From NCBI GenBank assembly GCA_963930645.1, contig OZ005650.1:234016188-234080187 (forward strand): 64,000 bases of DNA, read 5' to 3'. Positions 35,385 through 47,937 of this stretch are shown here, in pieces. The translations under genes and the position numbers were made by a program. The stretch comes from Salticus scenicus (taxonomy: Eukaryota; Arthropoda; Arachnida; Araneae; Salticidae). Under the pieces are notes generated by a model. That model saw only the letters and a program-made list of their open reading frames with translations. It made no database searches and had not been told where the DNA came from. Position 1 is the first letter of the stretch. Every line of letters starts with the position of its first letter.

Positions 35385-36402
35385 ATAAAATCCCCATGGC
35401 GAATTTTATTATTTTTTGTCATTTTGGCGATGAATAAAAATAGTTATCGGAATCGCATAAGTAATGACCTTGGCTAGAAATTTCCGAGCTATTATTCGAA
35501 TTTTAAAGTTCGCCAACAGGGTTTATATTCTATAGCTGTTCTCTAATGTGAATGCATATTTAGTTTATTTTAACATAAAACAGATAGAGCGTCTGTATTT
35601 CCCTCTGTCAGCTGTCTCCAAAAAAATCTACTGCACTTAAAGATGTGAAATTTAGAACACACATAGTTCCAGAATGCCTTCGTGTGCACCTTGTAGCCGA
35701 ATCTTCAACTTTTTGAATTGGAAGCAAATTATTAATTAAAACGTGATTAACTATCGAGATTTTTGACGAAAATTTTCACCAAGAACGTTCTCTTTCATAC
35801 TCGGTGGTGAAAAACAGAAGATTTTGCTTCTCTTTATTCAATGTGCTACGAGGCGCTGTGAAATATCTTTTTTTTTCTAAATCCCAATCGTGCGTTTATT
35901 AATGGATTAATTTTTTCCACTTTGATACCAAATTAACGTTCATAACATATGGTAGTACTATATTTCTAGTGGATTCGCTAAAATTTATGGTCGACTGGGT
36001 AAATCAAATAAAATATAAGAATACTATAATATAATACTTGATAGTAAATGCTATGTACAGTCTGTGATTTAAATATGAAATAGATACTTCGATTCATTTT
36101 TCTTTGATATCGACCGATTCGAAACAGTATTTCAATAAATATGCAATTTGAACTTCTAGGGTAAGGCGTTGTTTTTCTCGGGCAATAGTGACAAGAACAC
36201 GAAATATAGAGGGCAGAAAAGACGCGGCCGAAAGCAGCGGGGACCCAAAGTAAGTTTTCGAAAGATTTAAATGGATTTATTATTATTATTTAGTTTTTAT
36301 TTATAAAGTGAAAATAGCATTTTTTTTTTTTTTTTTTTTTTACTTTTTTTAAAATAAATTCATTTCAATGTAGTGACCAACGACGTGGGCAAAGTCTGCT
36401 AG
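35385..36402 (+). mobile_element. Helitron-family element, 5' end unclear
   Basis: The 3' end GACGTGGGCAAAGTCTGCTAG is followed by T. The interior shares CATTTTGGCGATGAAT with 53640-53670, GTCAGCTGTCTCC with 11700, and AAAGCAGCGGGGACCC with the 15.4 kb Helitron. It looks like a composite of two Helitron pieces (35385-35570 and 35580-36402). Non-coding. Confidence 0.55.
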
Positions 36403-36880
36403 TATTAATAAATTTGAATATATAATAAAATTTTTGGTGTAACACACTATAAAATGTATAATGTAGTATATATATTACCTCAGCATACTAAAGGAAGCTT
36501 ATACTTTTTAAATTTCTGTATCAGAGAAACATCATGTTAATATAGTTTTATTTTTCATACTTACATATAAATCTAGAATAAGCTTGAGATGAATGAACTT
36601 GTGCCGAAACCATGCACCGAGCACATGATTTTCTATAATGATTAAAATAATTCAACAAATTTCAACTTTTTTTTTTAAAAATATGTTAAGAAATTAAAAA
36701 TTCATTTTGACTTATTTTTATTTTAGCTAGCTAATTTGAATTTTTTTAGCATACGTATTTTTACAAGGTAACACAAGAATATAGACTGACCAACTGAGAC
36801 CAAAGACCAGGTGATAAGCTTTTTAATTTCCTCAAAATTAAAAAAAAATACATACACGTAAACACGAAAATATTTATACA
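36403..36880. other. AT-rich spacer, no gene seen
   Basis: This is unique sequence between two Helitrons. No supported frame, hairpin or element end. Confidence 0.4.
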
Positions 36881-39094
36881 TCTGTATATATATATAAATT
36901 ACGTGTCACGATGTTTGTCCGGGGTAAACTCCTAAACTAAGGAACCGATTTTAATGAAATTTTGCACACTGTGTGCAGTTTGGTCCAACTTGAGAGATAG
37001 GATAGTTTTTATCTCAATTTATTGTCACAATATTGTTTTATTGCAATTATTTGTTAACTATAGACCTTTATTAAAGTTGCTCCAAAATATCTGTGAGTTC
37101 CATTAATTTAATTGTTGCCAAAAAAAAAAAAAAAAAAAAAAAAAAAAACACGAATTCATTTTCTTTCGACATAAAAATAAATACATTTAATCAAACGTGA
37201 ACGTTAAAAAATTATAAAAAGTTAAATTATGCATCTCACGAAAATTGACGTCATAATCAATTTAAAGATTTTATACACATTGATAAAGTGCTAATGTAGT
37301 TCTATCATAGATATAGTAATATATATAGATCTCTCATCCCCATGTTATCGTACAAAGATTTTTGATGCCGAAAAAAAAAATAATAATAAATAAAAGCTTT
37401 GGAAACAGCCATTAAGTGGTATTGAAAAAAAAAAGAAAAGAAAGAAAGAAATATGAATTTGAAACTGTATCTGGAGTCTTCCATTCCGCTTTAGCAAATA
37501 AATTATTCATAAATTTTATTTGCTAAAATATTAGTATGTATTCCCGTGTGTATTCACTCGGGGAAAGACGGCCATATTTTGGTAAAAACGTCGTCTTTTC
37601 CCAAATGAAAAGGAATAACTTTTTTCTCCCCAATGATCACTCTATTCTATATATGCTATACTATATCTATGAGTTCTATACGCAAGCGAAGTGTGACTCA
37701 CTGACCGTCTGTGCAGCCAAGAAAAAGATTTCCCATGTTAATTGCCCACTGGATTTTTTGTAAGAAATTATTAAAAATCGAGGAAATTTATTTCCCGATT
37801 TTAATCCTTATATTTGGGTATAGATATGTATTAGTTATCGCGGGTGTTAGATTGAATTATTTTGCTGTCAAATTGACAAAATTTTAATTTTAAATTTCAA
37901 AACTCTGTCGCCCTTGGCTTTTTTTTATTATTATTATTATTATTTGGCGATCAAAAGCGTAACACGAAAATATACATGCCAGATGTATACATTGTACGAA
38001 ATGTAATATGTATTATTCATTGTACGTATGTATGACATGTAATATGTATTGTACGAAATATTGTTTCATATTATTCATTACTCTTTTAATAGAAGTTGTT
38101 AAAATAACCATGATTTTTGAAAGGAATTAAATATTTTCGCCAGATAATTTGGCGATATTCTTTTTTTTTTCGCCAAGGATGACAGAAATAAAATCTATTC
38201 CGCTGCAAAATATTAGTATCTTACATCAGATATTTTATTTAGACATTTGAAAACAAATTTGACTTCAAACTATGATAGAATATTTAATTTTCCTTTTAAT
38301 TAGTATATTATTAGTATATTAAAATTTAAAAGCATGGTATATAAAAAGTTTTTTTTTAATCTTATAATTATTCTTATCTTAATCCTCAATGTTTCCCATC
38401 TTTATTAACTTGAATTTACTATTAAAATTTTAACATACTCAAAAACTTCTCATCACTTCGTTAAAATACACTAAACTTTTCCAAAATCTTTTTCTATTTA
38501 AAATGATACATGTATTTACTTTAAATGTCCAATATTTCATAAGATTTCCAATTTTAAAGTTTTAAAATATTTATCAAATTTACTTAATTTTCTGGTTTAG
38601 CCTTATTGTTTTCCTTTTTATAACTACAGCTGTTGCCCTCTTTAAAATATTTAAAATGATGAGGTCATTTTATAGTAAAATTATCCATTATAGCATATAT
38701 TATATTTCACTCCTCCATAAAAATTGATTTTAAAATCGTCTGTTTCTTTTATACTTTTATTTTAATAGAATTTTAATAGAATTTAATTTATATATTAGTC
38801 ATTTTAGCAATTTTATCCAAAGTAGCATTAGAAATACTATATATCACTTCTCCATTAAAATTTATAGGACCCTACAATAAAATTAATTTGTGCTTAATAT
38901 CAACACTACGAAAATTTTTATCAATCGCTTCCAAATTTTGACCTAAGTTTCAAATCTCAACCCTGTGGGTTTTTACATCGGCTACAACGTTTTCGTCTTT
39001 GTTCGTAAATAATAATTTGACTGTACTAAATAGTTTACAGCCGTATAATTCAACGTATAACTTAGTCACAGCAACGCGTGGCCGGGTCTGCTAG
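36881..39094 (+). mobile_element. Non-autonomous Helitron B (2214 bp)
   Basis: Second copy of the element at 12859-15095. It starts TCTGTATATATATATAAATT after an A and ends GGCCGGGTCTGCTAG before a T. Differences from copy A are mostly in A and T runs, plus scattered substitutions, so the pair is young. It does not lie next to another copy of the segmental repeat, which shows that the Helitron moved independently. Confidence 0.85.
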
Positions 39095-40069
39095 TGTATA
39101 TATATATTTAACTTTTACTTCAGGGTAAACTGTAACATAATTGCTTTTTCTGAAGTGATTAAATTTTCCTATAAACTGATAAATTCACAAATGTTATTAC
39201 ATTATATTTAATTATGTAAATATATTACACGTTTCAATTTGCATGTAAAAATGTAAATTCTGCACGAAGAAAAGTATCGGATATCAGTTAAGTGTTTTTT
39301 GCTAGCAATGTAATTTATTTTTAATATTATGTCCCATTTGAATTGTAAAAGACAACAATAAATGGAACATATATTTAAATAAAATTCTGCTTAGAGGAAT
39401 ATTTTAATTTAAGGCGTCTGAATTTCTATCATTTCTGAATTACTGTATCTAAACTAATTTAAATGTAAAGCGTTGAAAGTATGTTATTTATCATTTAGAT
39501 GAAAACCTGAAATTTTGTTTTTAAAGTATAACTCATAAATAATTAAATTGTATATTTTGTTTAAGATTATGCAGAAAGGTTATAAAGTAAAGTAACGAGA
39601 CTACTATTAGTCTGTTCTTTTAAAACATTTTTAATTTTGATGTGTCAGACACGATATCGATAATGCAATGGATAATCAATATTGCTAAATTATTCATTAA
39701 AATTTCTTTGAATCCATATTTAGTATATCTTTTATATTATTATCAGTAGTGCTGAAAAAAAAAAAAATTAGGTAATAAAAGAATCCTGTTATGAATTTTA
39801 TCGTTTGTCTTTTAAGAGTTTGTATAATTATTGTGAAAACAGAAGCTGCATACACTCTGAAAAATTCATTCAGCCAAATGGTATTTTTGAAAAAATATAA
39901 ATTTCAAAACACAGACTTTTTCTTAATGAATAACTGGCGGTAAAAATGTAACTTTTCATTAAATTAACTCTCGAATTTCGCCTTGTCTTTCGAAATTGTC
40001 ATTCTAAATAAATTTGGCGTCCTCTACTTTTTAGCATTAAATATGCATCTAAGCACTATTTAGGAATTA
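39095..40069. other. AT-rich sequence, no gene seen
   Basis: I found no repeat end, hairpin or supported exon. Several short A and T runs only. Confidence 0.45.
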
Positions 40070-40511
40070 GGGTAGGTGCTCCAGTGATTGGCTTGCTCCA
40101 GTAATTGACATCTATCCCGAAATAATTAACAAATAAGAAAAATAATAAAATCATATATTTTACATATAATAATTTTAACATTTTATATCAAACACTGGAG
40201 CATAGGGTGCTTATAACTGGTAAAATGAATAACTAGCAGTGTCAAACACTGGAAAATAGGATGCCAATTACTGAAAAAATAAAAAACTGACAGGGTCAAT
40301 TACTGGAACATTGAGTGGGTGTCAAATAAAAATTCACGAAAAAAAAAAATAATAATTGTTATCAAATGTATATATTTTAACATATATATGGTTCTGAATG
40401 TCTTTCATACCATATGTACTAACTTAAGATTTCTAAAAATATTTTCTGATGACTAGGACATTAAAACATCAGAGATTGCTCTAAAAGTGTCAATCACTGG
40501 TGCACTTACCG
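40070..40511. mobile_element. TA-target MITE (442 bp) with internal repeats
   Basis: The ends GGGTAGGTGCTCCAGTGATT and (reverse complement of the right end) CGGTAAGTGCACCAGTGATT are inverted repeats of about 22 bases with few mismatches, bounded by TA on each side (40068-40069, 40512-40513). TA duplication suggests the Tc1/mariner group. Inside, the word CAATTACTGGA/CAAACACTGGA recurs five or six times, and each occurrence resembles the terminal CCAGTGATTG. No transposase. Confidence 0.75.
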
Positions 40512-40513
40512 TA

Positions 40514-41243
40514 TATGAGGATGTTTATTATATTACAATACTTAAAACATAAAAAATTTCCGGGACTATCCCAAAGATGGCATCCCAAATGAAACATTTC
40601 TATGTGGGTAAGGTACACGCGTCATAGTTCTCTAATATTTTAATCTTTCATTACCGAGATACTAAAGTTTTAGTTACTCTACTTTTGATACTTTCAAAAC
40701 AAAGAACAAAGTTGAATTTTATGTGTTGATTACACATTGCTTTTTGATGGGCAAAACTGCCCTTGATTCTTTGTAACACTTTTAAAGTCATTGCCGAGTT
40801 TCAACAGTATTTAGACCCGGGACATTTTGACCGATATGTTATATACATAGGAACATTATAATTTTCAGTGATTGTATAAAATATTTTAATCAGTGCAATT
40901 TATTGTATGTGCAGTCGGGAAAAAACCGCATTATTTGACTTTGCTTCGTTGCTACTCGTTACAGGGCCATTCGACGGGGAATCGTGAGTACTCTTAGAAA
41001 ATGAAGTGATTTTTTTTTTATTACGAGTCATCTATGTATTAAAATTCACCCTAATTTAAATTTTTCTGTGTTAAAGTATATTTGGACATCATATTTGAAT
41101 TCCTAGGGTTGCGAGAATGCGAAAAATGATATTGGTTTTATATTTTACTTATTTTGTTTTTGAGTTATAAGTGTTCAAAATTTCAAGATGCTAATGTCAA
41201 AATCATGTCTCAAACTTTTATTCATATCTTCACATAAAGAAAA

Positions 41244-41283
<40 letters not shown>

Positions 41284-44115
41284 TATACAGCAAAAATAGC
41301 TCAATCTGACACATGTAGACAGTAACTTATGTATAACTATATCCAAATGTGGAGATTAAAATCGGGAGTTAATTTCTGTTAATTTTTAATATTTTTTTAC
41401 AAAAAATCCAATAGACGATTAACATAGGAAATCTTTTGCTTGGCCCCACGGACAGCCAGTGACGTCATCACTTTGCTTGCGTATAGATTATCAATCTTCA
41501 AACTGATTAGGGGAACGTTAGAACTAAAATTTATTCCTGATTTTCAAAACTAAAATATACAGAAATCTAAACCGTTTGGGAATGATAATTAGTTTCTCAT
41601 ACGCATATGCTAGACAAAATGTTACTTGAAGTCCAATTTCAATACTTAATTTTTTCTATAATTTCGCATTTTGAGGTCCCTTGAATGCAAAAATCAAGAT
41701 TTTTCTTGTTGATTTGCGTACTTGTCATTCCTTAGAATGATTTAAATGTAAATAATTGCTGGGATTCAAATTTAGTATTTTTGAAATCAAATTAGGGTGT
41801 CACTTAAAAATTTCAACAAAGATTGGTTAGTTAAAAAAAATAAAAATGTGTGCCTGTGAGTGAAATTTGATTGGAAAATTTTTGAGAATTTTAATTTTAA
41901 TTTAATAGCAACCTTCTTTTTTTTTTTTTTTTTTTTTTTATGAAAATCGGTTCTATATTCAAATGTAGATCTGAAGGTGTGGGGTGTAGTACCTCTTACA
42001 TATAAATGTGAGCCAAATAAAACTGTTTCTAATTCTGTGTTTGTAATATATCCATATGCAGTACGTACATACCACTTAATCTGTAGTCCGTCTTTATATT
42101 ATTCTTGCAGAGTAAGAGAATGCTGTGGGAATGCCTTGTCAGATTATCTCAAATGTGAAAAATAAATTATTGTTCTGCTTTAGTGATTGACTACAGGAAT
42201 GGGTCAATAAATATTTGGTAATCTTTAGTACTGACATTATTGAACTAGTAACAATAAATAAAACAACATATTCAGAATTACATGATACTTCTAGATAATT
42301 ATTTATGATGGCATCGTTTTAAATTAACATTAATGTGATTCAGAAAATAGCTGATCTAATATCGTCTACAATATCTATAAATCAAATGTTAATGACAATT
42401 TCTTGTATTTTATTTTGGAGATTAAAAAATAAATTAAGTTTTTTTGAAGTTTTATTTTCATTTTTATTGAATTTTATGATTATTTTGTAATAAAATTCTT
42501 TTAATCCTGGCACGTTCCATAAAATATTTTATATTCTTGAATTTCTCTTAAAAACAACAATTGAAACTAAATTATGTACACACATCAAACTATTCGTCAA
42601 TTAATCGTACTTTTTCTTCTTCCTCTTTTTCTTTTCCCTTAAAAAAAAAAAAAAAAAAAAAAAAACTATATACATTTTTATACTTCTAGGAAAATTTAAA
42701 GAAATTTGATGTAAAAATACTTGACATATGATAGATTCCAGAGAATTATTAATGGATATTAAACGGAAAATAAATATGTCGCGTAAGACAAATTATCACG
42801 TGATATTTTAGGAAACATTTTAATAAATAATGTTGCAGTGACAGTCTAAAGAAAATTTATATTTACGGGATAGTTATTTTTGTAATATATTTGACACACT
42901 TTGGTAATTTTTCATGAAAAATATGAATATATTTTTTTAACTCGTTTGTAATTATTATCTTTTCAAAGATAAATGTTTATGTATTTAAGTCCTAAAATAA
43001 AAGTTCCATTTCTTCATATCTTAAATTTAAACAATTTATTAACTATTCACATATATTTTTTTTTTGGTCAAAATTCTATAAAAAAAATTTCTGAACCTAT
43101 AATGAAATATTTCCCCCCTCACAAATATTATACTGTAACAACTATTTTAGTGCTGGTATTAAGAATTAGATTTTTCGCTAAAACTTGATTAATTAATAAA
43201 TTTGAGGTTGAAAGAGGAAAATTTTTATTTAGAGCGAAATTTCTCTGGGGACAGGAATATACAAGTTTTGTTGTAGGTATCAGACTTAATTCCTTATCCT
43301 GGTCATTTTTCGCTTAAAAAATGTATTTAGCTTTTAACTTCAAATTTATTAATATTATTCTTAAAAATATCGAATGAGTTTTAACTCTTCTTCGTTATTT
43401 TAATGCATCTCATTCTATTGATTATATAGCTAAATGTACTTTATTAGATTTCACAGATATCCGAGATTGTTCCCATGCAATATTTTTCCGATTTATTACC
43501 AAATTCATATATGTTGAAAACGCTTATTGGTTCTTAATAATGATTTTCTAAAGTTTACGTATGTATTATTTAGAAAGGTAACAAAGTAGAAGAAAAAGAC
43601 ATATTTGTTTAAAATCGAATCAAATTTTGTTTATAATGTACAAGATCATGTATATGCATAAAATTCAACAGTCAAATATTTTTGAAAAGAACTAAAATAA
43701 AAATTTTTGAGGATATTATTTTTTCTAAGTATAAAATCTATATTAAAATTACCTTAAAACTTTGAATAATCTTTCCACGATACAAATATGTATAGAGACT
43801 AAAATAATGTCATAGAAAAGCAACGTGGGTACAAGCAGCTTTAGTCCATGTTCATTATAAATGGACTAATTATAAATCCTTATATTTTTATATAATATTA
43901 TGTATATTCGTTGGACGCATCAGATTTAAGTATAATAATAATCAATCAATATAAAACTCAAATTTTTATTTTATTCTTTCTGAGATACTCATCAAATTGT
44001 TTTTTCTAATTAATAGCTTCTTACAGAAATTATAAAAAAAATTTCTATTATAGAAAATTTCTTCCATTGTAGAAAAATTTTCATATTATCCATAAAGGAA
44101 ATTACATCTAAAGGT
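40514..44115. other. AT-rich sequence with a TA microsatellite
   Basis: Contains a TA run (41245-41279), a T run (41919-41939) and an A run (42641-42665). A 62-codon cysteine-rich frame lies at 41977-42165, described under findings; it starts with GTG, so it could only be real as an exon. No other candidate coding sequence. Confidence 0.45.
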
Positions 44116-44295
44116 TATTACTTACAAACTTTGAATAAACACCATAAAATGCAATAAATAAATGCGTTGCCGCTTTGAATGCAGCAATAGTGATTACTTT
44201 ATTCACCTGATGAAGAGTCGTGTGTTTTTTCGACCCGAAAAAATTGTTGCGAGTTTATTGCATTTTATGGTGTTTATTCAAAGTCGTAAGTAATA
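44116..44295 (+). mobile_element. Palindromic hammerhead-bearing short element
   Basis: Inverted arms of about 42 bases (44116-44158 and 44254-44295) share TATTACTTAC and ACTTTGAATAAACACCAT and differ at one or two positions. Between them lies a hammerhead-like motif. ACATCTAAA occurs on both sides (about 44104 and 44335), a possible target duplication that would extend the element to about 44334. The interior from TGCGTTGCCGCTTTGAATGC onward matches the 3' end of the Penelope-like element at 57957-58085, so this is a short derivative of that family. Confidence 0.7.
44202..44253 (+). ncRNA. Hammerhead-type ribozyme candidate 2
   Basis: Order: TTCAC (stem I), CTGATGA (44207-44213), extra A, GAGTCG and CGACCC (stem II with one mismatch, 10-base loop), GAAA, a decayed stem III (AAAATTGT), T, GCGAG (stem I partner, one mismatch). 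Core boxes are intact, but two stems carry mismatches, so activity is doubtful in this copy. Confidence 0.45.
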
Positions 44296-44543
44296 TTTTT
44301 TACAACGCCAGTTTTGTGGTGCTTTTTTATTAAACATCTAAAAGCTGTTGAAATATTTGATTAAATTTACTGTCTAAAGTAGAAAATGAACTATTGTATA
44401 GCTATTATTTTAATTCTTAAATAAATATTAATTAAAATAATTAGCTGCAGTATTTATACTACATATTCTTTAATTAAGATTAAATAGGTAAACATAATAG
44501 CTTTAATATTTAATAATATGAATAATTGCAAAAATATAGGTTA

Positions 44544-44575
<32 letters not shown>

Positions 44576-46220
44576 GCCGGATGTTACAGACAAGATATTT
44601 AATTTATCTATGTTGTTTGGTATAGGAAACGAGTACTAGTTTGCCATAATTTACCGTTAAGCACTGAGGTACATTATAAGTCTTATGAAATATTTTGCTT
44701 CAACCAGATGAAGTGTAAAATAACAAAGAAATATAAAAAAAAAGGAAAGAAAAGACTTAGATTAGTTTATTTCTAAGCTAAGTGTATCTAAAGCTTCAAG
44801 TGAGAACTCAGGAAGCTGTAATATGGATTGATAACGTTCTATTCTTTTCCAACGAAACAATTTTGAAACCCGAAGATGGAAATTTTTTTGCTATGTTTTT
44901 GCTTGCAGTGCGACAGGTCTTAATCAGCCTATGAACCTCAGCGTAATTTTTTTAATAAAGAAATATATAGGGCAAATTTAGTACAAAAATAAATTATGAG
45001 ATTAAAAGGAAACGATCTTCAAAGTTTCTGGGAATTAATAGTATTTATGACAAAAGTACTGTTGCAAGTCAGTTAAAAAAAAAAACTGCATTAGTAAAAT
45101 CCCGGAGGAAGATTTTGTATCAATGGTGGATGATTCGAGCGAAAGCTGCCTCATCAGTCTACCGTTGGAAAGTGGTCCAGCAAAATTCGATACAAAAATT
45201 TTAACTTTTTGATCTATTTTCTGCGTTGGTTCATACAAAACTTTTGAGGGGATTTCTAATTCAAGGAAAGGTGTGTCAATGCTTTACGAATGATCGCAAG
45301 TGGCCTCTCTTTCCGGCGAATAAATAAATGAATGGATATTTAACAATTTGTTTACATTAACTATATTTCATAACGATTTAAGCAAAATGAGAGACAGTGG
45401 AAATCTATCTAATATATAGACATATTTGTAACAGATAAAATGAAAGGGTTCAAAATAAGAAGAAATGACAAGGAAAAATTATTTAAATTAGTATTTAGAA
45501 AAATTTAAAAGGAAATAAACTTAACAATTTTTAGTTAGTTAATGTAGAATATACAGTTACAATTACAAGTAAAACGCAGATTCAATAAACCTTTTAAAAA
45601 ATGTATTAAACATTTAACGTTTACAACATAATTCCCTTTTCTAAACTTACTGAACTAATTTTAAAAAGTTTAGCCACATAGCTCATCATAAATATGAAAA
45701 AGAAAAAAAAGGTTTTTTTTTTTTCCTTTTTGAGACATTGTGGGTTTGAATCATCTACTTGCTAGTCTAGTTAATTTCAAATGATAATTAGTTTAATTAA
45801 GACGCATTTTTGTACGTAAACACTACCATATTTGAAAATGATTCGCAGCTGCTGTTTCAGTACTGCATGACCCTTCATCTGATGAAAACACTAGGCTCCA
45901 GTGCATTATTAAAACGGGTGGACTCGAATCTACTAATAAATTTAAAGTGACTTCTGCATTTGATTTTCTCAAAAATGTCAGTTGTTAAATTTCGGAGTAG
46001 TGCTGATATCTTCCTGACAAAGAAGAGAAAATGTTTAAAAATCGATTAGATCAAGGAAAGAACATGAAAAATTGTCTCATAAAAAAGAGTTAAATGTTTG
46101 ATTTCAGTGAGAAGGCAATGCAAGTTAAAGGGTTAAGTGGAACATATACACACAACACACACACCTATATATGTATGTAATTATTTTATTAGAAATGTTA
46201 TAAATATATATCTGTACCTT
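44296..46220. other. AT-rich sequence, one weak exon-like patch
   Basis: Holds an AAT microsatellite (44546-44575) and a decayed hammerhead-like word (45845-45883). At 45000-45310 there is a patch of higher GC with several partly open frames, one ending SGPAKFDTKILTF-stop. An 11-base A run shifts the frame there. I see no start, no clear splice pair and no known domain. Confidence 0.4.
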
Positions 46221-46868
46221 GAGGTAAAGGACACCGTGTCACAAAAATGCAATTTTTCAGGAATGATGCTAATGATGTTGGAATGAAATACATTTGTCCT
46301 GTGAAAATGGACATGGCTTTATTTTCTAGTGTATAGTAATCAACACAGTGCTTAATGCCTGTATATAAAACAAAATATACACATGAAAAACAGGGCTTGA
46401 TTATCCAAAAGGCTCAGGAAGCACAAGCTTCCCCTCTAAAATTTAAGAGGGGGCCCCATAAGGAATAAAAACATGGTCTTGAATTTTTTATTTCCTATTT
46501 TTACACTGAGATTAAATTTTTTCTGAGAAAGGTTACCTAAAACAAGGCAAAACACTCCCTATTTCGGGAAAAATCTATTATTTAACCTCAAAAATCTGAA
46601 TGTTCTTAATTAAAAAGTTGTATGATTTTAATGTTTTGTGTAGAAACTACTCAGATGTATGAACAAAATAAAAATAATAAACACACACTATTTTTTTGGT
46701 CTTTAGCATTTTTATATTACAATATGTAACAGGAAAGCAAGATTTTCCGAAATGAAAGGGGGCCCCGAAATGATGCTGAGGTTCCTCTAGCTTCAAAGCT
46801 TAATCGGGCCCTGATGATAAACATGGTGTTAGCACTTTTCACAAAATAGACATGGTGTCTTTTACCTC
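46221..46868. mobile_element. Old TIR element interrupted by an hAT MITE
   Basis: GAGGTAAAGGACACCGTG (46221-46238) faces CATGGTGTCTTTTACCTC (46851-46868), an 18-base inverted repeat with two mismatches. Related words (GGACATGGC, ATAGACATGGTGTC) recur inside. The hAT-like element at 46391-46813 lies between them, so this outer pair is older. The superfamily cannot be named. Confidence 0.5.
46391..46813. mobile_element. hAT-like MITE (423 bp)
   Basis: It starts CAGGGCTTGATTATCC and ends GCTTAATCGGGCCCTG, inverted ends of about 16 bases with a few differences. ATGAAAAA precedes it and ATGATAAA follows it, an 8-base target duplication with one mismatch. CAGGG ends and an 8-base duplication point to hAT. 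GGGGGCCCC blocks flank an AT-rich centre. No transposase frame. Confidence 0.75.
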
Positions 46869-47906
46869 TGGGGTTAAGATAGGGACTTTATGTAAGATTT
46901 GAATTTTGAAAGTTTTTTAAATCATCACGTTTTTATTGAAGAAATAAATGTTTATCATTTCTATATTTTTAGATTCATTTTATCAAGCACTGAAGCGTGA
47001 AATATAAATTTTTACCTAATAAGAAGTACAGCCATTTGTATAGTTCTTTTTTGAATTCAGAATATGAAAGAAATTTAATCAATTTTCTGCTTCACATGCT
47101 TTCAGCACGTGACCCATGTACTAAAAAGATTTCCATTAACTGTCATATTTAACCAATGATTTATCATTTGGAATTCTGATGTATAACTATATATTCTGCA
47201 TATACAATAATATTTTTTAGACTTTCTGTTTGAAATATTTATGTATTTGACTTTATTGAAACGTGACCTTTAGGAATATTACTTTAACATTGAATCAATA
47301 TTTGACCAAATAGAAAAATCTTATATGCTTCACACAATATTTGCGATAGATTAACTTAGTGATACTTGACATTAAAAAAATGTATTTGTATTTCTGTTAT
47401 CACATATGTTTTTGAAATTTTATATTGGAATATGTAAAAATATTATATATAGAAATTAAAAGAATTTCTATAGTAAATAAACTATAAATTAATTTTCTCT
47501 CTGAAGTTTTTGTTCAACCGTTAAAGTATAGATACATGCATTCGACAGCAAAATTATTGAATCGCTAGCAATAATTCGTATTCCAGTTTCGTGCGCCTAA
47601 CTCTTTTTTTTTTTTTTTTTTATCATCAACATACATTTTTATAAACAGCATAAAAACTAAAATCATGACTCGACAAATATTTACTTAACAAAACAGCATT
47701 AGGTGTACAAAACCAGCGTACGAATTATTGCTATCGCTTCAATAGTTTTGCTGTCGACTGTATTTTTAACGTTTAAACAATTTCCTAAATGTTCAAAGCT
47801 GAAATTTTTTTTCACCTCTTTCAATTGTCAGATAAAACACATTTTTCTCACTTATGAAATATATATACGTCACAGTTTGTTTTTAACTTTGTTACAGATC
47901 CTTTCG

Positions 47907-47937
<31 letters not shown>

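Noticed and set aside
45735..45760. tRNA T-arm-like GGGTTTGAATC
   Set aside because: No acceptor stem or other arms can be drawn around it.
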